DNA from: JBBIIC01 sp037446725 | GTDB lineage: Bacteria > Actinomycetota > Coriobacteriia > Anaerosomatales > SLCP01 | Direction of reading: 5' to 3' | Length of the DNA: 64,000 nucleotides | Assembly: GCA_037446725.1 (NCBI GenBank) | Contig: JBBIIC010000006.1 | Location: 48,450-112,449, forward strand | Shown: positions 15,960-24,855 of the stretch, one piece after another | Numbering within the stretch: the stretch's first letter is position 1 | How the letters are laid out: each line of letters begins with the position of its first letter | The notes under the pieces: generated by a model | The model's database searches: none | What the model was told of the DNA's origin: nothing | What the model saw: only the letters and a program-made list of their open reading frames with translations | Translations under genes and position numbers: made by a program

Positions 15960-16805
15960 CTACTCCGCCTCCATCGCAACACCGCTCGAGGGTGATGGAT
16001 GCGGTGACGGATGCGGATCGTGACCATGGCCGTGACCCTCGGCGACCTTGAGCTTCTTGAGCCCGAAGAAGTCGAGGCTGCACGGGATGTCGACCGTTAG
16101 CGAAAGGTAGAAGTGCGCCGTCACCATGATGATGAACAGCCAGTTGATGATGTAGTGGAAGATGCGCATCCACCAGCCGGCGAGGTCCGTGCTACCGAGA
16201 AGTGCACCGAGCCACCAGCCGACGAGGATGTCGCGCGGACTGAGACCGAAGATGAACGGCGTCACCACAAGCGCGAACCCGGTGAAGACCTGCGCGAACA
16301 TCAGCACCAGGAAGATGAGATAGACGAGCTTCTGCATGACGTTGTACTTGGCGACGTGCGGCTTGTAGTTGCTGAGGTAGGCGTAGAACTTGGCGACTGC
16401 GATCAGCGAAGCTATGTCCTCGCGCCGTACTGCGAACTCGCGCCAGTCCTTGGCCTTCGAGAAGAACGCGTACCACAGGCGCCAGAACAGCGTGATCGTG
16501 ACGACGATCATCGCAACGTAGTGCAGGTAGCGCATCGGTACCCTGCCACCATCGAAGAACGGGAAGCGAATGTACATGCCGCTGAACGCGAGCAGGAGGA
16601 TGCACGCCATGTGCACGGCGTGGATCACCTTTGGCAGCGCCGGGATCTCCACGTCGTGCTCGGGCCACTTGCCCTCGAACCACTTCTTCTGGAATCGGCC
16701 GGTGATGATGTCGAAGGCGAAATGGATGATGAGCACGAAGAGCACCACCGCGTAGAGCACGACGAAGACCACGTCGAGCCAGACGTTCAGATCGGTCAGG
16801 TTCAT
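15960..16805 (-). CDS. Orphan di-heme cytochrome b561-type membrane subunit with His-rich tail
   Basis: The 281-residue protein has about five membrane helices with heme-ligand histidines in VIHAVHMACILLLAFSGMY, MRYLHYVAMIVV, and the last helices WMRIFHYIINWLFIIMVTAHFYLSL. This is the pattern of cytochrome b subunits of Ni,Fe-hydrogenases and formate dehydrogenases. The C terminus is a loose tail with GHGHGHDPHPSPHPSPS, which may bind metal. The ATG at 16805 has GGGGGAC upstream. No catalytic oxidoreductase gene lies next to it; neighbours are the PEP synthase-like gene (convergent) and uvrB. It may pass electrons between the menaquinone pool and an unlinked dehydrogenase or reductase. Confidence 0.8.
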   Translation of the reverse strand: MNLTDLNVWLDVVFVVLYAVVLFVLIIHFAFDIITGRFQKKWFEGKWPEHDVEIPALPKVIHAVHMACILLLAFSGMYIRFPFFDGGRVPMRYLHYVAMIVVTITLFWRLWYAFFSKAKDWREFAVRREDIASLIAVAKFYAYLSNYKPHVAKYNVMQKLVYLIFLVLMFAQVFTGFALVVTPFIFGLSPRDILVGWWLGALLGSTDLAGWWMRIFHYIINWLFIIMVTAHFYLSLTVDIPCSLDFFGLKKLKVAEGHGHGHDPHPSPHPSPSSGVAMEAE

Positions 16806-17051
16806 CCTGTCCCCCAATACCCCACCGGGCCCGTCCCGGGCCCCCGGCATACGGTTCCGGACCGCTCGCGCGACCTCGCCACCTGCACGTGCCTTCTTTC
16901 GCGAGTTCCTCGCCCATTCCTGCCATGCAGCGACGACCCGCACCTGTCACGGTACCACGAGCGGAGAACGCGGGTCGACCGCCGGATCACCCTCGAGAAC
17001 GGCACCATCATCGCAATCGAGGAGCAGTACCTGCCGTAACGGCAGTGATGC

Positions 17052-19124
17052 TCATCGCTTCCGCTTGCGTGCGCCGTACGCGCTTCCCTTGCGCGCTCCT
17101 TGTCGCAACCGTCCGAGCACCTCATCGGTGCTCGCCTTCTCGACCTCGGCGCGCAGCTTGACGACCTGATCGCGCAGACGGGCCGCCTGCTCGAAGTCGA
17201 GTGTCTCGGCAGCTTGCGCCATGTCCTCCTCGAGGGTCGAAATCAGTCGCATGACCTCGTCACGCGGCATCTTGGCGAGCTCGCGCGCGGCCTCGGCGGC
17301 AGTGGTGAGTTCGGCCTGTCCTTCGCGAACGTACTGAACGATGTCCGCAATCGCCTTCCGGATCGTCTTGGGCTCGATTCCGTGCTCCTGGTTGTAGGCG
17401 ATCTGCAGCGCGCGTCGGCGGTTCGTCTCGTCGATGGCAAGCCGCATCGAGTCGGTGACGCTGTCCGCGTACATGATCACCTGGCCCGAGACGTTGCGTG
17501 CGGCGCGACCGACCGTCTGGATGAGACTGCGGAAGTTGCGGAGGAACCCTTCCTTGTCGGCGTCGAGGATCGCCACGAGCGAGACCTCGGGCAGGTCGAG
17601 CCCCTCACGCAGCAGGTTGATGCCGACGAGGCAGTCGAAGGTGCCGAGGCGCAGGTCACGCAGAATCTCGACACGCTCGAGGGTTCCGATATCCGAGTGC
17701 AGGTAGCGGACCTTGAGTCCCTGCTCGAACAGGTAGTCGGTGAGGTCCTCGGCCATCCGCTTCGTGAGGGTCGTGACGAGGACCCGCTCTCCCCGTTCGA
17801 CCCGCTCGCGCACCTCGTGGATGAGGTCGTCGACCTGCCCCTTGACCGGCCGCACCACGATCTCGGGATCGACGAGCCCGGTGGGCCGGATGATCTGTTC
17901 GACTACCTGTGTCGACACGGAAAGCTCGTAGTCGCCCGGCGTGGCCGAGACGTAGACGAACTGTGGCACGCGCTGCTCGAACTCGTCGAAGCGAAGTGGG
18001 CGGTTGTCGAGCGCGCTCGGCAGGCGGAACCCGTGCTCCACCAGGGTGAGCTTGCGGCTGCGGTCCCCCTCGTGCATGCCGCGGATCTGAGGAACCGTCA
18101 CGTGCGACTCATCGATGAAGCACAGGAAGTCGTCGGGGAAGTAGTCGATGAGCGTGTTGGGCGGTTCGCCCGGGTTGCGCCCGTCGAGGTGACGCGAGTA
18201 GTTCTCGATTCCCGAGCAGAACCCCATCGTCTCGAGCATCTCAAGGTCGTAGTTCACACGCATCTCCAGCCGCTGCGCTTCCAGCAGCTTGCCCTCGGCC
18301 TTCAGCTCGCCAAGCCGCACGCGCAGCTCCTCGCGGATCGTGTCAAGAGCGACCGCGAGCTTATCGGGAGCGGTCACGTAGTGGGTCGCAGGCCAGACGG
18401 GAAGCCACTTGTAGGTGAGGATGACCTCACCGGTAAGCTGGTCCACCTCGGCGATCGAATCGATCTCGTCGCCGAAGAACTCGACGCGCACCGGGTGGTC
18501 GGCGTAGGGCGGGAACACGTCGAGCACGTCTCCGCGTACGCGGAACGCACCCCGCTGCAATTCGTAGTCGTTTCGGTCGTACTGGATCTCGATGAGGTCG
18601 CGGATGAGCCGATCCCGATCGTAGTCCTCGCCCACCGTCAGGAACGCTGCCATCCCTGCGTAGTCCTCGGGCGATCCAATGCCGTAGATGCACGAGACGC
18701 TCGCCACGACCACGACATCTCGCCGGGAAAGCAACGCGGCCGTGGCGGCATGGCGCAACTTCTCGACCTCTTCGTTGATCGACGCGTCCTTCTCGATGAA
18801 CGTATCGGTTGTCGGAACGTACGCCTCGGGCTGGTAGTAGTCGTAGTACGAGACGAAGTAGACGACCGCGTTGTCCGGCATGAACTCCCTGAGCTCGGCC
18901 GCGAGCTGCGCTGCGAGCGTCTTGTTGGGGGCCATGATGAGCGTGGGCTTCTGGACCGCCTCGATGACCTTGGCCATCGTGAAGGTCTTGCCCGAACCGG
19001 TGACGCCGAGAAGCGTCTGGCAACGCTGTCCGCCGCTCACTCCCTCCGCAAGCTCGGCTATCGCCTTCGGCTGATCGCCGGCGGGCTCGAAGGCCGCCTG
19101 CACCGACAGACGGATGTCGCTCAC
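17052..19124 (-). CDS. uvrB: UvrABC excinuclease subunit B
   Basis: This 690-residue DEAD-like helicase verifies damage and recruits UvrC. It has GDQPKAI, Walker A GVTGSGKT, NKTLAAQLAAELREFMPDN, the damage-probing hairpin VSYYDYYQPEAYVPTTDTFIEKD, FLCFIDESHVTVPQ (Walker B), GINLLREGLDLPEVSLVAILDADKEGF, and a C-terminal UVR domain before a basic tail GARKRKR. The GTG at 19124 overlaps the upstream transglycosylase stop by 4 nt and has GGAGG six bases before it. Gene order coaE, transglycosylase, uvrB suggests co-transcription. Confidence 0.97.
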   Translation of the reverse strand: MSDIRLSVQAAFEPAGDQPKAIAELAEGVSGGQRCQTLLGVTGSGKTFTMAKVIEAVQKPTLIMAPNKTLAAQLAAELREFMPDNAVVYFVSYYDYYQPEAYVPTTDTFIEKDASINEEVEKLRHAATAALLSRRDVVVVASVSCIYGIGSPEDYAGMAAFLTVGEDYDRDRLIRDLIEIQYDRNDYELQRGAFRVRGDVLDVFPPYADHPVRVEFFGDEIDSIAEVDQLTGEVILTYKWLPVWPATHYVTAPDKLAVALDTIREELRVRLGELKAEGKLLEAQRLEMRVNYDLEMLETMGFCSGIENYSRHLDGRNPGEPPNTLIDYFPDDFLCFIDESHVTVPQIRGMHEGDRSRKLTLVEHGFRLPSALDNRPLRFDEFEQRVPQFVYVSATPGDYELSVSTQVVEQIIRPTGLVDPEIVVRPVKGQVDDLIHEVRERVERGERVLVTTLTKRMAEDLTDYLFEQGLKVRYLHSDIGTLERVEILRDLRLGTFDCLVGINLLREGLDLPEVSLVAILDADKEGFLRNFRSLIQTVGRAARNVSGQVIMYADSVTDSMRLAIDETNRRRALQIAYNQEHGIEPKTIRKAIADIVQYVREGQAELTTAAEAARELAKMPRDEVMRLISTLEEDMAQAAETLDFEQAARLRDQVVKLRAEVEKASTDEVLGRLRQGARKGSAYGARKRKR

Positions 19125-19720
19125 TCGCTGCCTCCGCTCCACTCGGGAAACGCGTCCGGGTAGATCTCCTCGTATCGCTCCTTCGCGCGCACCACGCGGA
19201 CGACGAAGTGGCGGGTCTCCCGGAAGGTGATCGCATCACGTATGTTCCCGCCCTGCGCCGCCCACTCGTCCGCGTAGCGCAGTCCGGCGTTGTACGCGGC
19301 AAGCGCCGTCTCGACCTCGTGGTAGCGCTCCACGAGGTAGCGCAGGTATGCGGTCCCGTACTCGATGTTGGCAGCGGGGTCGGACAGCGCCGCCTCACCG
19401 ACGACGGCCTCCGAGACGATGCCGCGCGCGAGTATGTCTTGAGCGGTCGCCGGCATGACCTGCATGAGGCCGACCGCTCCGGCACGCGAGACCGTGTCGG
19501 GGTCGAACCCCGACTCCTCGTTGATGACCGCCGCGACGAGATACGGGTTGACCTGGTGTCGTTCCGCCGATGCCGAGATCTCGGCCTCGTAGGCGAGTGG
19601 GTAGTAGAGCTTCTGGAACCACAGCGGCCCCCGCAGAGCGGCGAGGGCGAGCGTGCCGAGCGCCACGAGCACCAGCAGCAGCGCGACCCGGTGGGTCGCC
19701 CACGGGCTGCTACGGGGCAT
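19121..19720 (-). CDS. Membrane-anchored soluble lytic transglycosylase (Slt family)
   Basis: The 199-residue protein has an N-terminal membrane anchor or signal (about residues 11-29). A goose-lysozyme/Slt fold follows, with AAVINEESGFDPD (catalytic Glu69), SRAGAVGLMQVMPATA, YGTAYLRYLVERY and ALAAYNAG. It cleaves the MurNAc-GlcNAc bond of peptidoglycan to 1,6-anhydro products. Its start overlaps coaE by 11 nt and its stop overlaps uvrB by 4 nt, so the three genes are translationally linked. The same coaE-SLT order is common in Actinobacteria and Firmicutes and probably reflects operon convenience rather than pathway. Confidence 0.92.
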   Translation of the reverse strand: MPRSSPWATHRVALLLVLVALGTLALAALRGPLWFQKLYYPLAYEAEISASAERHQVNPYLVAAVINEESGFDPDTVSRAGAVGLMQVMPATAQDILARGIVSEAVVGEAALSDPAANIEYGTAYLRYLVERYHEVETALAAYNAGLRYADEWAAQGGNIRDAITFRETRHFVVRVVRAKERYEEIYPDAFPEWSGGSE

Positions 19721-20318
19721 CCGCGATCACCTCGTCCCAGTAGCGCTCGAGCGCGCTCTGGAACTCCTCCCGGGTCCCCTCGTTGCGGATCACGTCGTCG
19801 GCGATTCCCTCCCGCTCGGCGTCGGTCGCCTGGCACGCGATCCGTGCCCGCACGTCCACCTCATCCATCCCCGACGCAACCGCCCGGGCAACGCGCAGAT
19901 CCTCCGATGCTGAGATCGTGAGGACCCGCTCAGCGAGTTCCGCGAAGACCGGTGCCTCGACAAGCAAAGGTATGTCGAGCACGACAACGCGCGGCGGATT
20001 GAGCAGGAGCCCCATGTCGCGCAGCCCCGGGCCGATCTCGCGCAGAATCGCCGGGTGGACGATGTGGTTCAGGCGCTCGGCTTCCTGCGGCGACGCGAAA
20101 GCAGCCGCGGCTAGCGCGGCCTCGTCGATGCGACCGTCTTCGCCCACGATCCCGTGTCCGAACTCGGCCACAACGGCCTCGTGCACCGGCGTGCCCGGGG
20201 ACAGGTGTCTCTTGGCGATCTCGTCGAAGGCGAGGACGACGGCTCCCCGCGCGCGGAAGACCTCCGCGGCGGTGCTCTTGCCTGCGGCGATCCCACCGGT
20301 CAGAGCGATTACGTACAT
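19710..20318 (-). CDS. coaE: Dephospho-CoA kinase
   Basis: The 202-residue P-loop kinase starts MYVIALTGGIAAGKSTAAEVF and has FDEIAKRHLSPGTP and VLDIPLLVEA, the three signatures of CoaE. It phosphorylates the ribose 3'-OH of dephospho-CoA in the last step of CoA synthesis. The C terminus keeps VIRNEGTREEFQ. It lies 86 nt after rpsA, separated by a GC-rich hairpin, and overlaps the next gene by 11 nt. Confidence 0.96.
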   Translation of the reverse strand: MYVIALTGGIAAGKSTAAEVFRARGAVVLAFDEIAKRHLSPGTPVHEAVVAEFGHGIVGEDGRIDEAALAAAAFASPQEAERLNHIVHPAILREIGPGLRDMGLLLNPPRVVVLDIPLLVEAPVFAELAERVLTISASEDLRVARAVASGMDEVDVRARIACQATDAEREGIADDVIRNEGTREEFQSALERYWDEVIADAP

Positions 20319-20343
20319 CTCGACCTCCGGTCCTCCGACGGCA

Positions 20344-20378
20344 GGGGCCGGACGCCACGTCGCCGTGCGCCCGGCCCC
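20344..20378 (-). terminator. GC-rich hairpin between rpsA and coaE
   Basis: GGGGCCGG (20344-20351) pairs with CCGGCCCC (20371-20378) across a 19-nt loop. On the minus strand it follows the rpsA stop by 27 nt. No T-run follows, so it is at best a weak or factor-assisted terminator, or an mRNA-stabilising hairpin for rpsA. Confidence 0.4.
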
Positions 20379-20404
20379 TTGATACCGCTCCCCCGCGGGG
20401 CGGA

Positions 20405-21838
20405 CTACTCCTTGGTGTCCTCCTCGGCGGCGGCCTCCTCGGCCTCCTCCTCGACGGGTGCTTCCTCTTGAGCTGCCTCTTCGGTCGCTTCTTCGGCAGC
20501 CTCAGGCTCGGTGGCTTCCTCGGCCACCTCTGCAGCGGCTTCCTCGGCGACCTCAGGCTCGGCGGCCTCCTCGGCAACTTCTTCGGCCTCGGGTTCAGCA
20601 GCCTCCTCGGCAGCCTCGGCTTCTTCGGCCTCCTCGGAGACCTCAGCCTCGACAGCCTCTGCAAGCTCAGCCTCGGGCTCTTCGGCATACTCATCGGCCT
20701 CGGGGCTCTCGAGCTCTGCGACCTCGATCACAGTCCCGAGCGCGTCGGCGGCATCTTTCATCGAGAGCGAGATGCGGCGGCGGTCGAGGTCGACCTCCTT
20801 GACCTTGATCATGACGCTCTCGCCAACGGCAGTGACCTGCTCGGGCGTCTCCACGTGGACCTTGGCCATCTCGGAGATGTGCACGAGGCCCTCGACGCCG
20901 TCGCCGAGCTCAACGAACGAGCCGAACGGCACGAGCTTGGTCACGCGGCCTTCGATGATCGAGCCGATCGGGAACTTCTTGACGAGCTCCTGCCACGGAT
21001 CGGGCTGGGTCTGCTTGAGACCGAGCGAGATACGCTCGCGGTCCATGTCGACGTCGAGGACCTTGACCTCGACCTCGTCGCCGACCTTGACGACCTCGGA
21101 CGGGTGGTTGACGTGGCTCCAGGAGAGCTCGGAGATGTGCACCAGGCCGTCGATACCGCCGAGGTCCACGAACGCGCCGAAGTCGACGATGCTCGAGACG
21201 GTACCCGGCAGGATCTGGCCCTTGGCGAGCTTCTCCAGGATCGCGGCGCGCTCGTGCTTGCGGCCCTCTTCGAGGACGACACGGCGCGAGAGCACGACGT
21301 TGTTGCGGTTGCGATCCATCTCGATGACACGAGCCTCGAGACGGTCACCCATGAACGCGGCGAGGTCCTTGACGCGGCGCAGGTCGACGAGCGAGGCCGG
21401 CAGGAAGCCGCGAAGGCCGATGTCGAGGATGAGACCGCCCTTGACGACCTCGATGACCTCGCCTTCGACGACCTCGCCCGCGTTGAACTTCTCCTCGATC
21501 TTCGACCAGGCGCGCTCGTACTCGGCGCGCTTCTTGGAGAGGATGAGCCGGCCGTCCTTGTCCTCCTTCTGGAGAACGAGGGCCTCGACCGCATCTCCGA
21601 GGGAGACGACGTCGGTGGGGTTGACGTCCTTGCGGATGGAGAGCTCCCGGGCGGGAATGACACCTTCGGACTTGTAGCCGATGTCGAGAAGCACTTCGTC
21701 GCGCTCCACCTTGACGATGGTGCCGCTGACGAGATCGCCTTCATCGAAGTCGGTCATGGTGCCGTCGATGAGGGCGTGCATCTGCTCGTCGGTGTACTCC
21801 TCGTGCTCGATAACCGTGCCGTTGTCCTGCTCACTCAC
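20405..21838 (-). CDS. rpsA: 30S ribosomal protein S1 with long acidic tail
   Basis: The 477-residue protein has four S1 OB-fold domains: GDLVSGTIVKVERDEVLLDIGYKSEG, GEVVEGEVIEVVKGGLILDIGLRGFLP, GQILPGTVSSIVDFGAFVDLGGIDGLVHISELSW, and GSIIEGRVTKLVPFGSFVELGDGVEGLVHISEM. It helps mRNA binding at the ribosome. From about residue 370 to the end the chain is almost entirely Glu and Ala with Val and Pro, in imperfect repeats of AEEAAEPEVAEE type. Four domains rather than six is usual for actinobacterial S1; the acidic tail is lineage-specific. A leader hairpin and a direct repeat lie upstream. Confidence 0.95.
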   Translation of the reverse strand: MSEQDNGTVIEHEEYTDEQMHALIDGTMTDFDEGDLVSGTIVKVERDEVLLDIGYKSEGVIPARELSIRKDVNPTDVVSLGDAVEALVLQKEDKDGRLILSKKRAEYERAWSKIEEKFNAGEVVEGEVIEVVKGGLILDIGLRGFLPASLVDLRRVKDLAAFMGDRLEARVIEMDRNRNNVVLSRRVVLEEGRKHERAAILEKLAKGQILPGTVSSIVDFGAFVDLGGIDGLVHISELSWSHVNHPSEVVKVGDEVEVKVLDVDMDRERISLGLKQTQPDPWQELVKKFPIGSIIEGRVTKLVPFGSFVELGDGVEGLVHISEMAKVHVETPEQVTAVGESVMIKVKEVDLDRRRISLSMKDAADALGTVIEVAELESPEADEYAEEPEAELAEAVEAEVSEEAEEAEAAEEAAEPEAEEVAEEAAEPEVAEEAAAEVAEEATEPEAAEEATEEAAQEEAPVEEEAEEAAAEEDTKE

Positions 21839-21851
21839 TGTGGGGTGGCCC

Positions 21852-21875
21852 CTTTCCTGAAACGGGGCCCTCCGC
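21852..21875 (-). promoter_or_regulatory. Leader hairpin covering the rpsA ribosome-binding region
   Basis: On the minus strand the rpsA leader reads GGCCCC, then an 11-nt loop that includes AGGA, then GGGGCC, just before the start codon. The fold would hold the purine-rich Shine-Dalgarno AGGAAAGGGG inside a stem-loop. S1 autoregulates its own mRNA in other bacteria; a similar translational control here is an inference. Confidence 0.4.
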
Positions 21876-21886
21876 CCATGTACCGT

Positions 21887-21941
21887 CGTCGCCTACAGGT
21901 CCGCTGATCGCCGAGATCAACACAATCCGTCGCCTACAGGT
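21887..21941. repeat. 14-bp direct repeat in the rpsA 5' region
   Basis: CGTCGCCTACAGGT occurs exactly twice, at 21887-21900 and 21928-21941, 41 bp apart (start to start), inside the 214-nt gap between rpsA and polA. A small inverted repeat (TGATC/GATCA) lies between the copies. It could be a regulator site or leader structure; no known motif is recognised. Confidence 0.6.
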
Positions 21942-22052
21942 GTCATGCATACATGTCGGGGGCCAACATTACCGTGGCCGCAGGATTCCTGCCCTGACAG
22001 CCGACCCTACATGTTACCCGACGAGCGCAAGCGGTGCCAGAGGAGAGCATGC

Positions 22053-24707
22053 CTACTTCGCACTCGCCCAGTCCGGCCCGCTCGAGACGTCGACGACGAG
22101 CGGTACGGCGAGATCCGCCACACCCGACATCGCCTCGCATGCGAGCGTGGAGAGCGCCGGGACCTCATCGCGGGGAGACTCGAAGACGAGCTCGTCGTGC
22201 ACCTGGAGCACGAGTCGCGCGGTCAGGCCTTCGTCGCGCAGCCTGCGGTCGACCTCGATCATCGCGAGCTTCATGATGTCGGCGGCCGTGCCCTGCATCG
22301 GGTGGTTCATCGCGGTTCGCTCGCCAAACGACCGCAGGCTGAAGTTGCTGCTCTTGAGCTCGGGGATGCGCCGCTTGCGGCCGAACATCGTGATCGAGAC
22401 CCCCGTGCGGTGCGCCTCGGCGACGCACTCGTCAAGGAACGCCCGGACGCGTGGGTAGGCCGCGTAGTAGCGGTCGATCATCACCTGAGCCTCCGCCCGG
22501 CCAATCTTGAGCGTGTCGCCCAGCCCATGCGCGCTCTGCCCGTACACGATTCCGAAGTTCACCGCTTTGGCGCGGCTGCGCTGCCCGGTATCGACCTCGC
22601 TCACGTCGATGCCGAAGACCCGCGCCGCGGTCTCCGCATGGAAGTCCTCGCCGCCGGTGAACGCCTCGATGAGCCCTTCGTCTCCCGAGAGGTGCGCGAG
22701 GATGCGCAGCTCGATCTGCGAGTAGTCGGCGCCCACCATGAGGTGCCCGGGCTCGGCCGGCACGAACGCCGCCCGGATGCGGCGGCCGAACTCGGTGCGC
22801 ACCGGGATGTTCTGCAGGTTGGGGTTGCTGCTCGACAGCCGCCCGGTCGCGGCCACCGTCTGGTTGAAGGTCGTGTGGAGCCGTCCGTCCTCGGCGATGA
22901 GGCGCGGCAGCGCCTCGAGGTAGGTCGAAGTGAGCTTGGCGAGTTCGCGGTAGTCCATGACCATCTGCGCGATCGGGAAGTCCGCGGCGAGCGACCTGAG
23001 CACCGAGGCGTCGGTCGAATACCCGGTCTTCGTGCGCTTCGAGCGCGGCAGGCCGAGTTTCTCGAAGAGCACCTCGCCGAGCTGCTTGGGCGAGTCGATG
23101 TTGAACTCGGTACCCGCCTCCTCGAGGATCTGTGACCGCAGCTCCTCGATGCGCCTGCGTGTCTCCTCCGCGAGCGAATCCAGCACCCCGGTATCGACGC
23201 CGACACCGACGCGTTCCATGCGGGCGAGCACCGGAACGAGCGGCATCTCGATGCGCTCGAAGCACTCGTCCGAGCCGTCCTCGGCGAGACGTCCCGCCAG
23301 GACCGGCGCGAGCGCAGCCGCCGCGCGCGCCTCAAGAGCCGCTCTCCCCCGCTCCTCCGCCGGCTCTGGAAGAGGGGCTGCGAGGTAGTCTGCGGCAAGC
23401 GCGTCGAGCCCGTAGGACGACCGATTCGACTCGAGCAGGTACGCGGCGATGCCACAGTCGAAGAGGCGCGTGGGGTCGGCCGCGTCGAACGAAAGGTCGC
23501 ACCGCCCGTCCGAGACCGGCGGACAGAGCTCGTGCAGCAGGGTCTTCACGTCACCCGCAGCCACCCGCGCCTCTTGCAGAAGTGTCGAGAACGCGTCGGC
23601 CGACTGATCGCCGGCAAGCAGTGCCACCTCGTCACCGGCCGCGACGGCGAGGTCACGGCGCACCGCGAACAGCGACTCGGCCGTGCCGTCGTCGAGCGCC
23701 ACGCCGAGCCAGGCCGTGAGGCCCGCCCACTCGCCGAGCCGTGCCAGGGCCTGTGCCCCCCCGACCACTACCCACGCGGGAGCGGCGTCGGGTGCGGTCT
23801 GCTCGCCCGCTCCGGGACCCGCCGGCCGCTCGAGGCCGTCGGTCGCGAGCACGCGGTCGAGGAGCGAGGTGAAGCGCAGCTCGGCGAAGGCTGCGGCGAC
23901 GCGCGCGGAGTCGAACCCGCCCCACTCAACGGCCGCGAGGTCGATGTCGAGCGGCACATCGGTCCGGATCGTCGCCACCGTGCGGCTCACGCGCGCATCC
24001 TCGGCGTGCATCACGAGGTTCTCGCCAAGCTTGCCCCTCATTTCGGGAGCGGCCGCGAGCACCGCGTCAAGGGTCGCGTGCTCGGCGATGAGCCTGGCGG
24101 CTGTCTTCTCTCCCACGCCGGGCACGCCGGGGATGTTGTCTGACGTGTCGCCCTTCAGCCCGAGATAGTCCGTGACCTGGGCCGGTGTCACGCCGTAGCG
24201 CTCGAACACGCCCGGCGGATCGTACACGACGATGTCCGTGATCCCCTTGCGGGTGCTGACGACGTGCACGCTGTCGGTGACAAGCTGCAGCGCGTCGCGG
24301 TCGCCGGTCACCAGCAGCGCACGGACACCCGATTCCTCGGCCATCCGCGCAATGGTGCCGAGCACGTCGTCGCCCTCCCACCCCTCGACCTCGAGGATCG
24401 GTACCCCGAGCGCTTCGAGCAGCTTCTTGACCATCGGGAACTGTGCCTTGAGCTCGTCGGCGGTGGGCGGCCGGTGGATCTTGTAGCACTCGAGCGCCTC
24501 GGTACGGAAGGCCGGCTTGCCCCGGTCGAAGGCGACGACGACGCCGTCGGGTCCGAACTCCTGCACGAGCTTGACGAGCATGGAGATGAAGCCGAACGCG
24601 GCGTTCGTGGGCCTTCCGTCGGGAGCGGTCATCGTCGGAGGAAGCGCATGGAACGCGCGGTGGAGCAGGCTGTTGCCGTCGATCGCGGCGATGGTGCGGG
24701 AGGTCAT
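22053..24707 (-). CDS. polA: DNA polymerase I
   Basis: The 884-residue enzyme has an N-terminal 5'-3' exonuclease (AAIDGNSLLHRAFHA, VEGWEGDDVLGTIA, GLKGDTSDNIPGVPGVGEKTA). A central domain of about 200 residues lacks the acidic proofreading motifs (VVVGGAQALA replaces the DxE stretch). The C-terminal family A polymerase has motif A GADYSQIELRI, motif B RSRAKAVNFGIVYGQSAHGL and motif C LVLQVHDELVFE. It fills gaps in repair and processes Okazaki fragments. Loss of the 3'-5' exonuclease is common in Gram-positive Pol I. The ATG at 24707 has GAAGGA upstream. Confidence 0.96.
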   Translation of the reverse strand: MTSRTIAAIDGNSLLHRAFHALPPTMTAPDGRPTNAAFGFISMLVKLVQEFGPDGVVVAFDRGKPAFRTEALECYKIHRPPTADELKAQFPMVKKLLEALGVPILEVEGWEGDDVLGTIARMAEESGVRALLVTGDRDALQLVTDSVHVVSTRKGITDIVVYDPPGVFERYGVTPAQVTDYLGLKGDTSDNIPGVPGVGEKTAARLIAEHATLDAVLAAAPEMRGKLGENLVMHAEDARVSRTVATIRTDVPLDIDLAAVEWGGFDSARVAAAFAELRFTSLLDRVLATDGLERPAGPGAGEQTAPDAAPAWVVVGGAQALARLGEWAGLTAWLGVALDDGTAESLFAVRRDLAVAAGDEVALLAGDQSADAFSTLLQEARVAAGDVKTLLHELCPPVSDGRCDLSFDAADPTRLFDCGIAAYLLESNRSSYGLDALAADYLAAPLPEPAEERGRAALEARAAAALAPVLAGRLAEDGSDECFERIEMPLVPVLARMERVGVGVDTGVLDSLAEETRRRIEELRSQILEEAGTEFNIDSPKQLGEVLFEKLGLPRSKRTKTGYSTDASVLRSLAADFPIAQMVMDYRELAKLTSTYLEALPRLIAEDGRLHTTFNQTVAATGRLSSSNPNLQNIPVRTEFGRRIRAAFVPAEPGHLMVGADYSQIELRILAHLSGDEGLIEAFTGGEDFHAETAARVFGIDVSEVDTGQRSRAKAVNFGIVYGQSAHGLGDTLKIGRAEAQVMIDRYYAAYPRVRAFLDECVAEAHRTGVSITMFGRKRRIPELKSSNFSLRSFGERTAMNHPMQGTAADIMKLAMIEVDRRLRDEGLTARLVLQVHDELVFESPRDEVPALSTLACEAMSGVADLAVPLVVDVSSGPDWASAK

Positions 24708-24855
24708 GCGGCCTGTCCTTCAGGGGGTATATTCGGAGGGTCCGCGGGTACGCGGGGTACGTGGTGATTGTACCCGAGACGACCGACGCGACCGGCGGCC
24801 TTCGGGTGCGGTCAGGATCGCGCGTGTGTCCGGGTGCAGGGGGCGGGAGAGGCGC

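Noticed and set aside
17100..19163. 687-codon plus-strand open frame opposite uvrB
   Set aside because: It is an antisense frame of uvrB with no ribosome-binding site or domain. Long antisense frames are common at this GC content.
20468..21907. Long plus-strand open frames opposite rpsA
   Set aside because: They are antisense shadows of the GC-rich rpsA gene and its repetitive Glu/Ala tail. Their Ser- and Asp-rich products show no domain.
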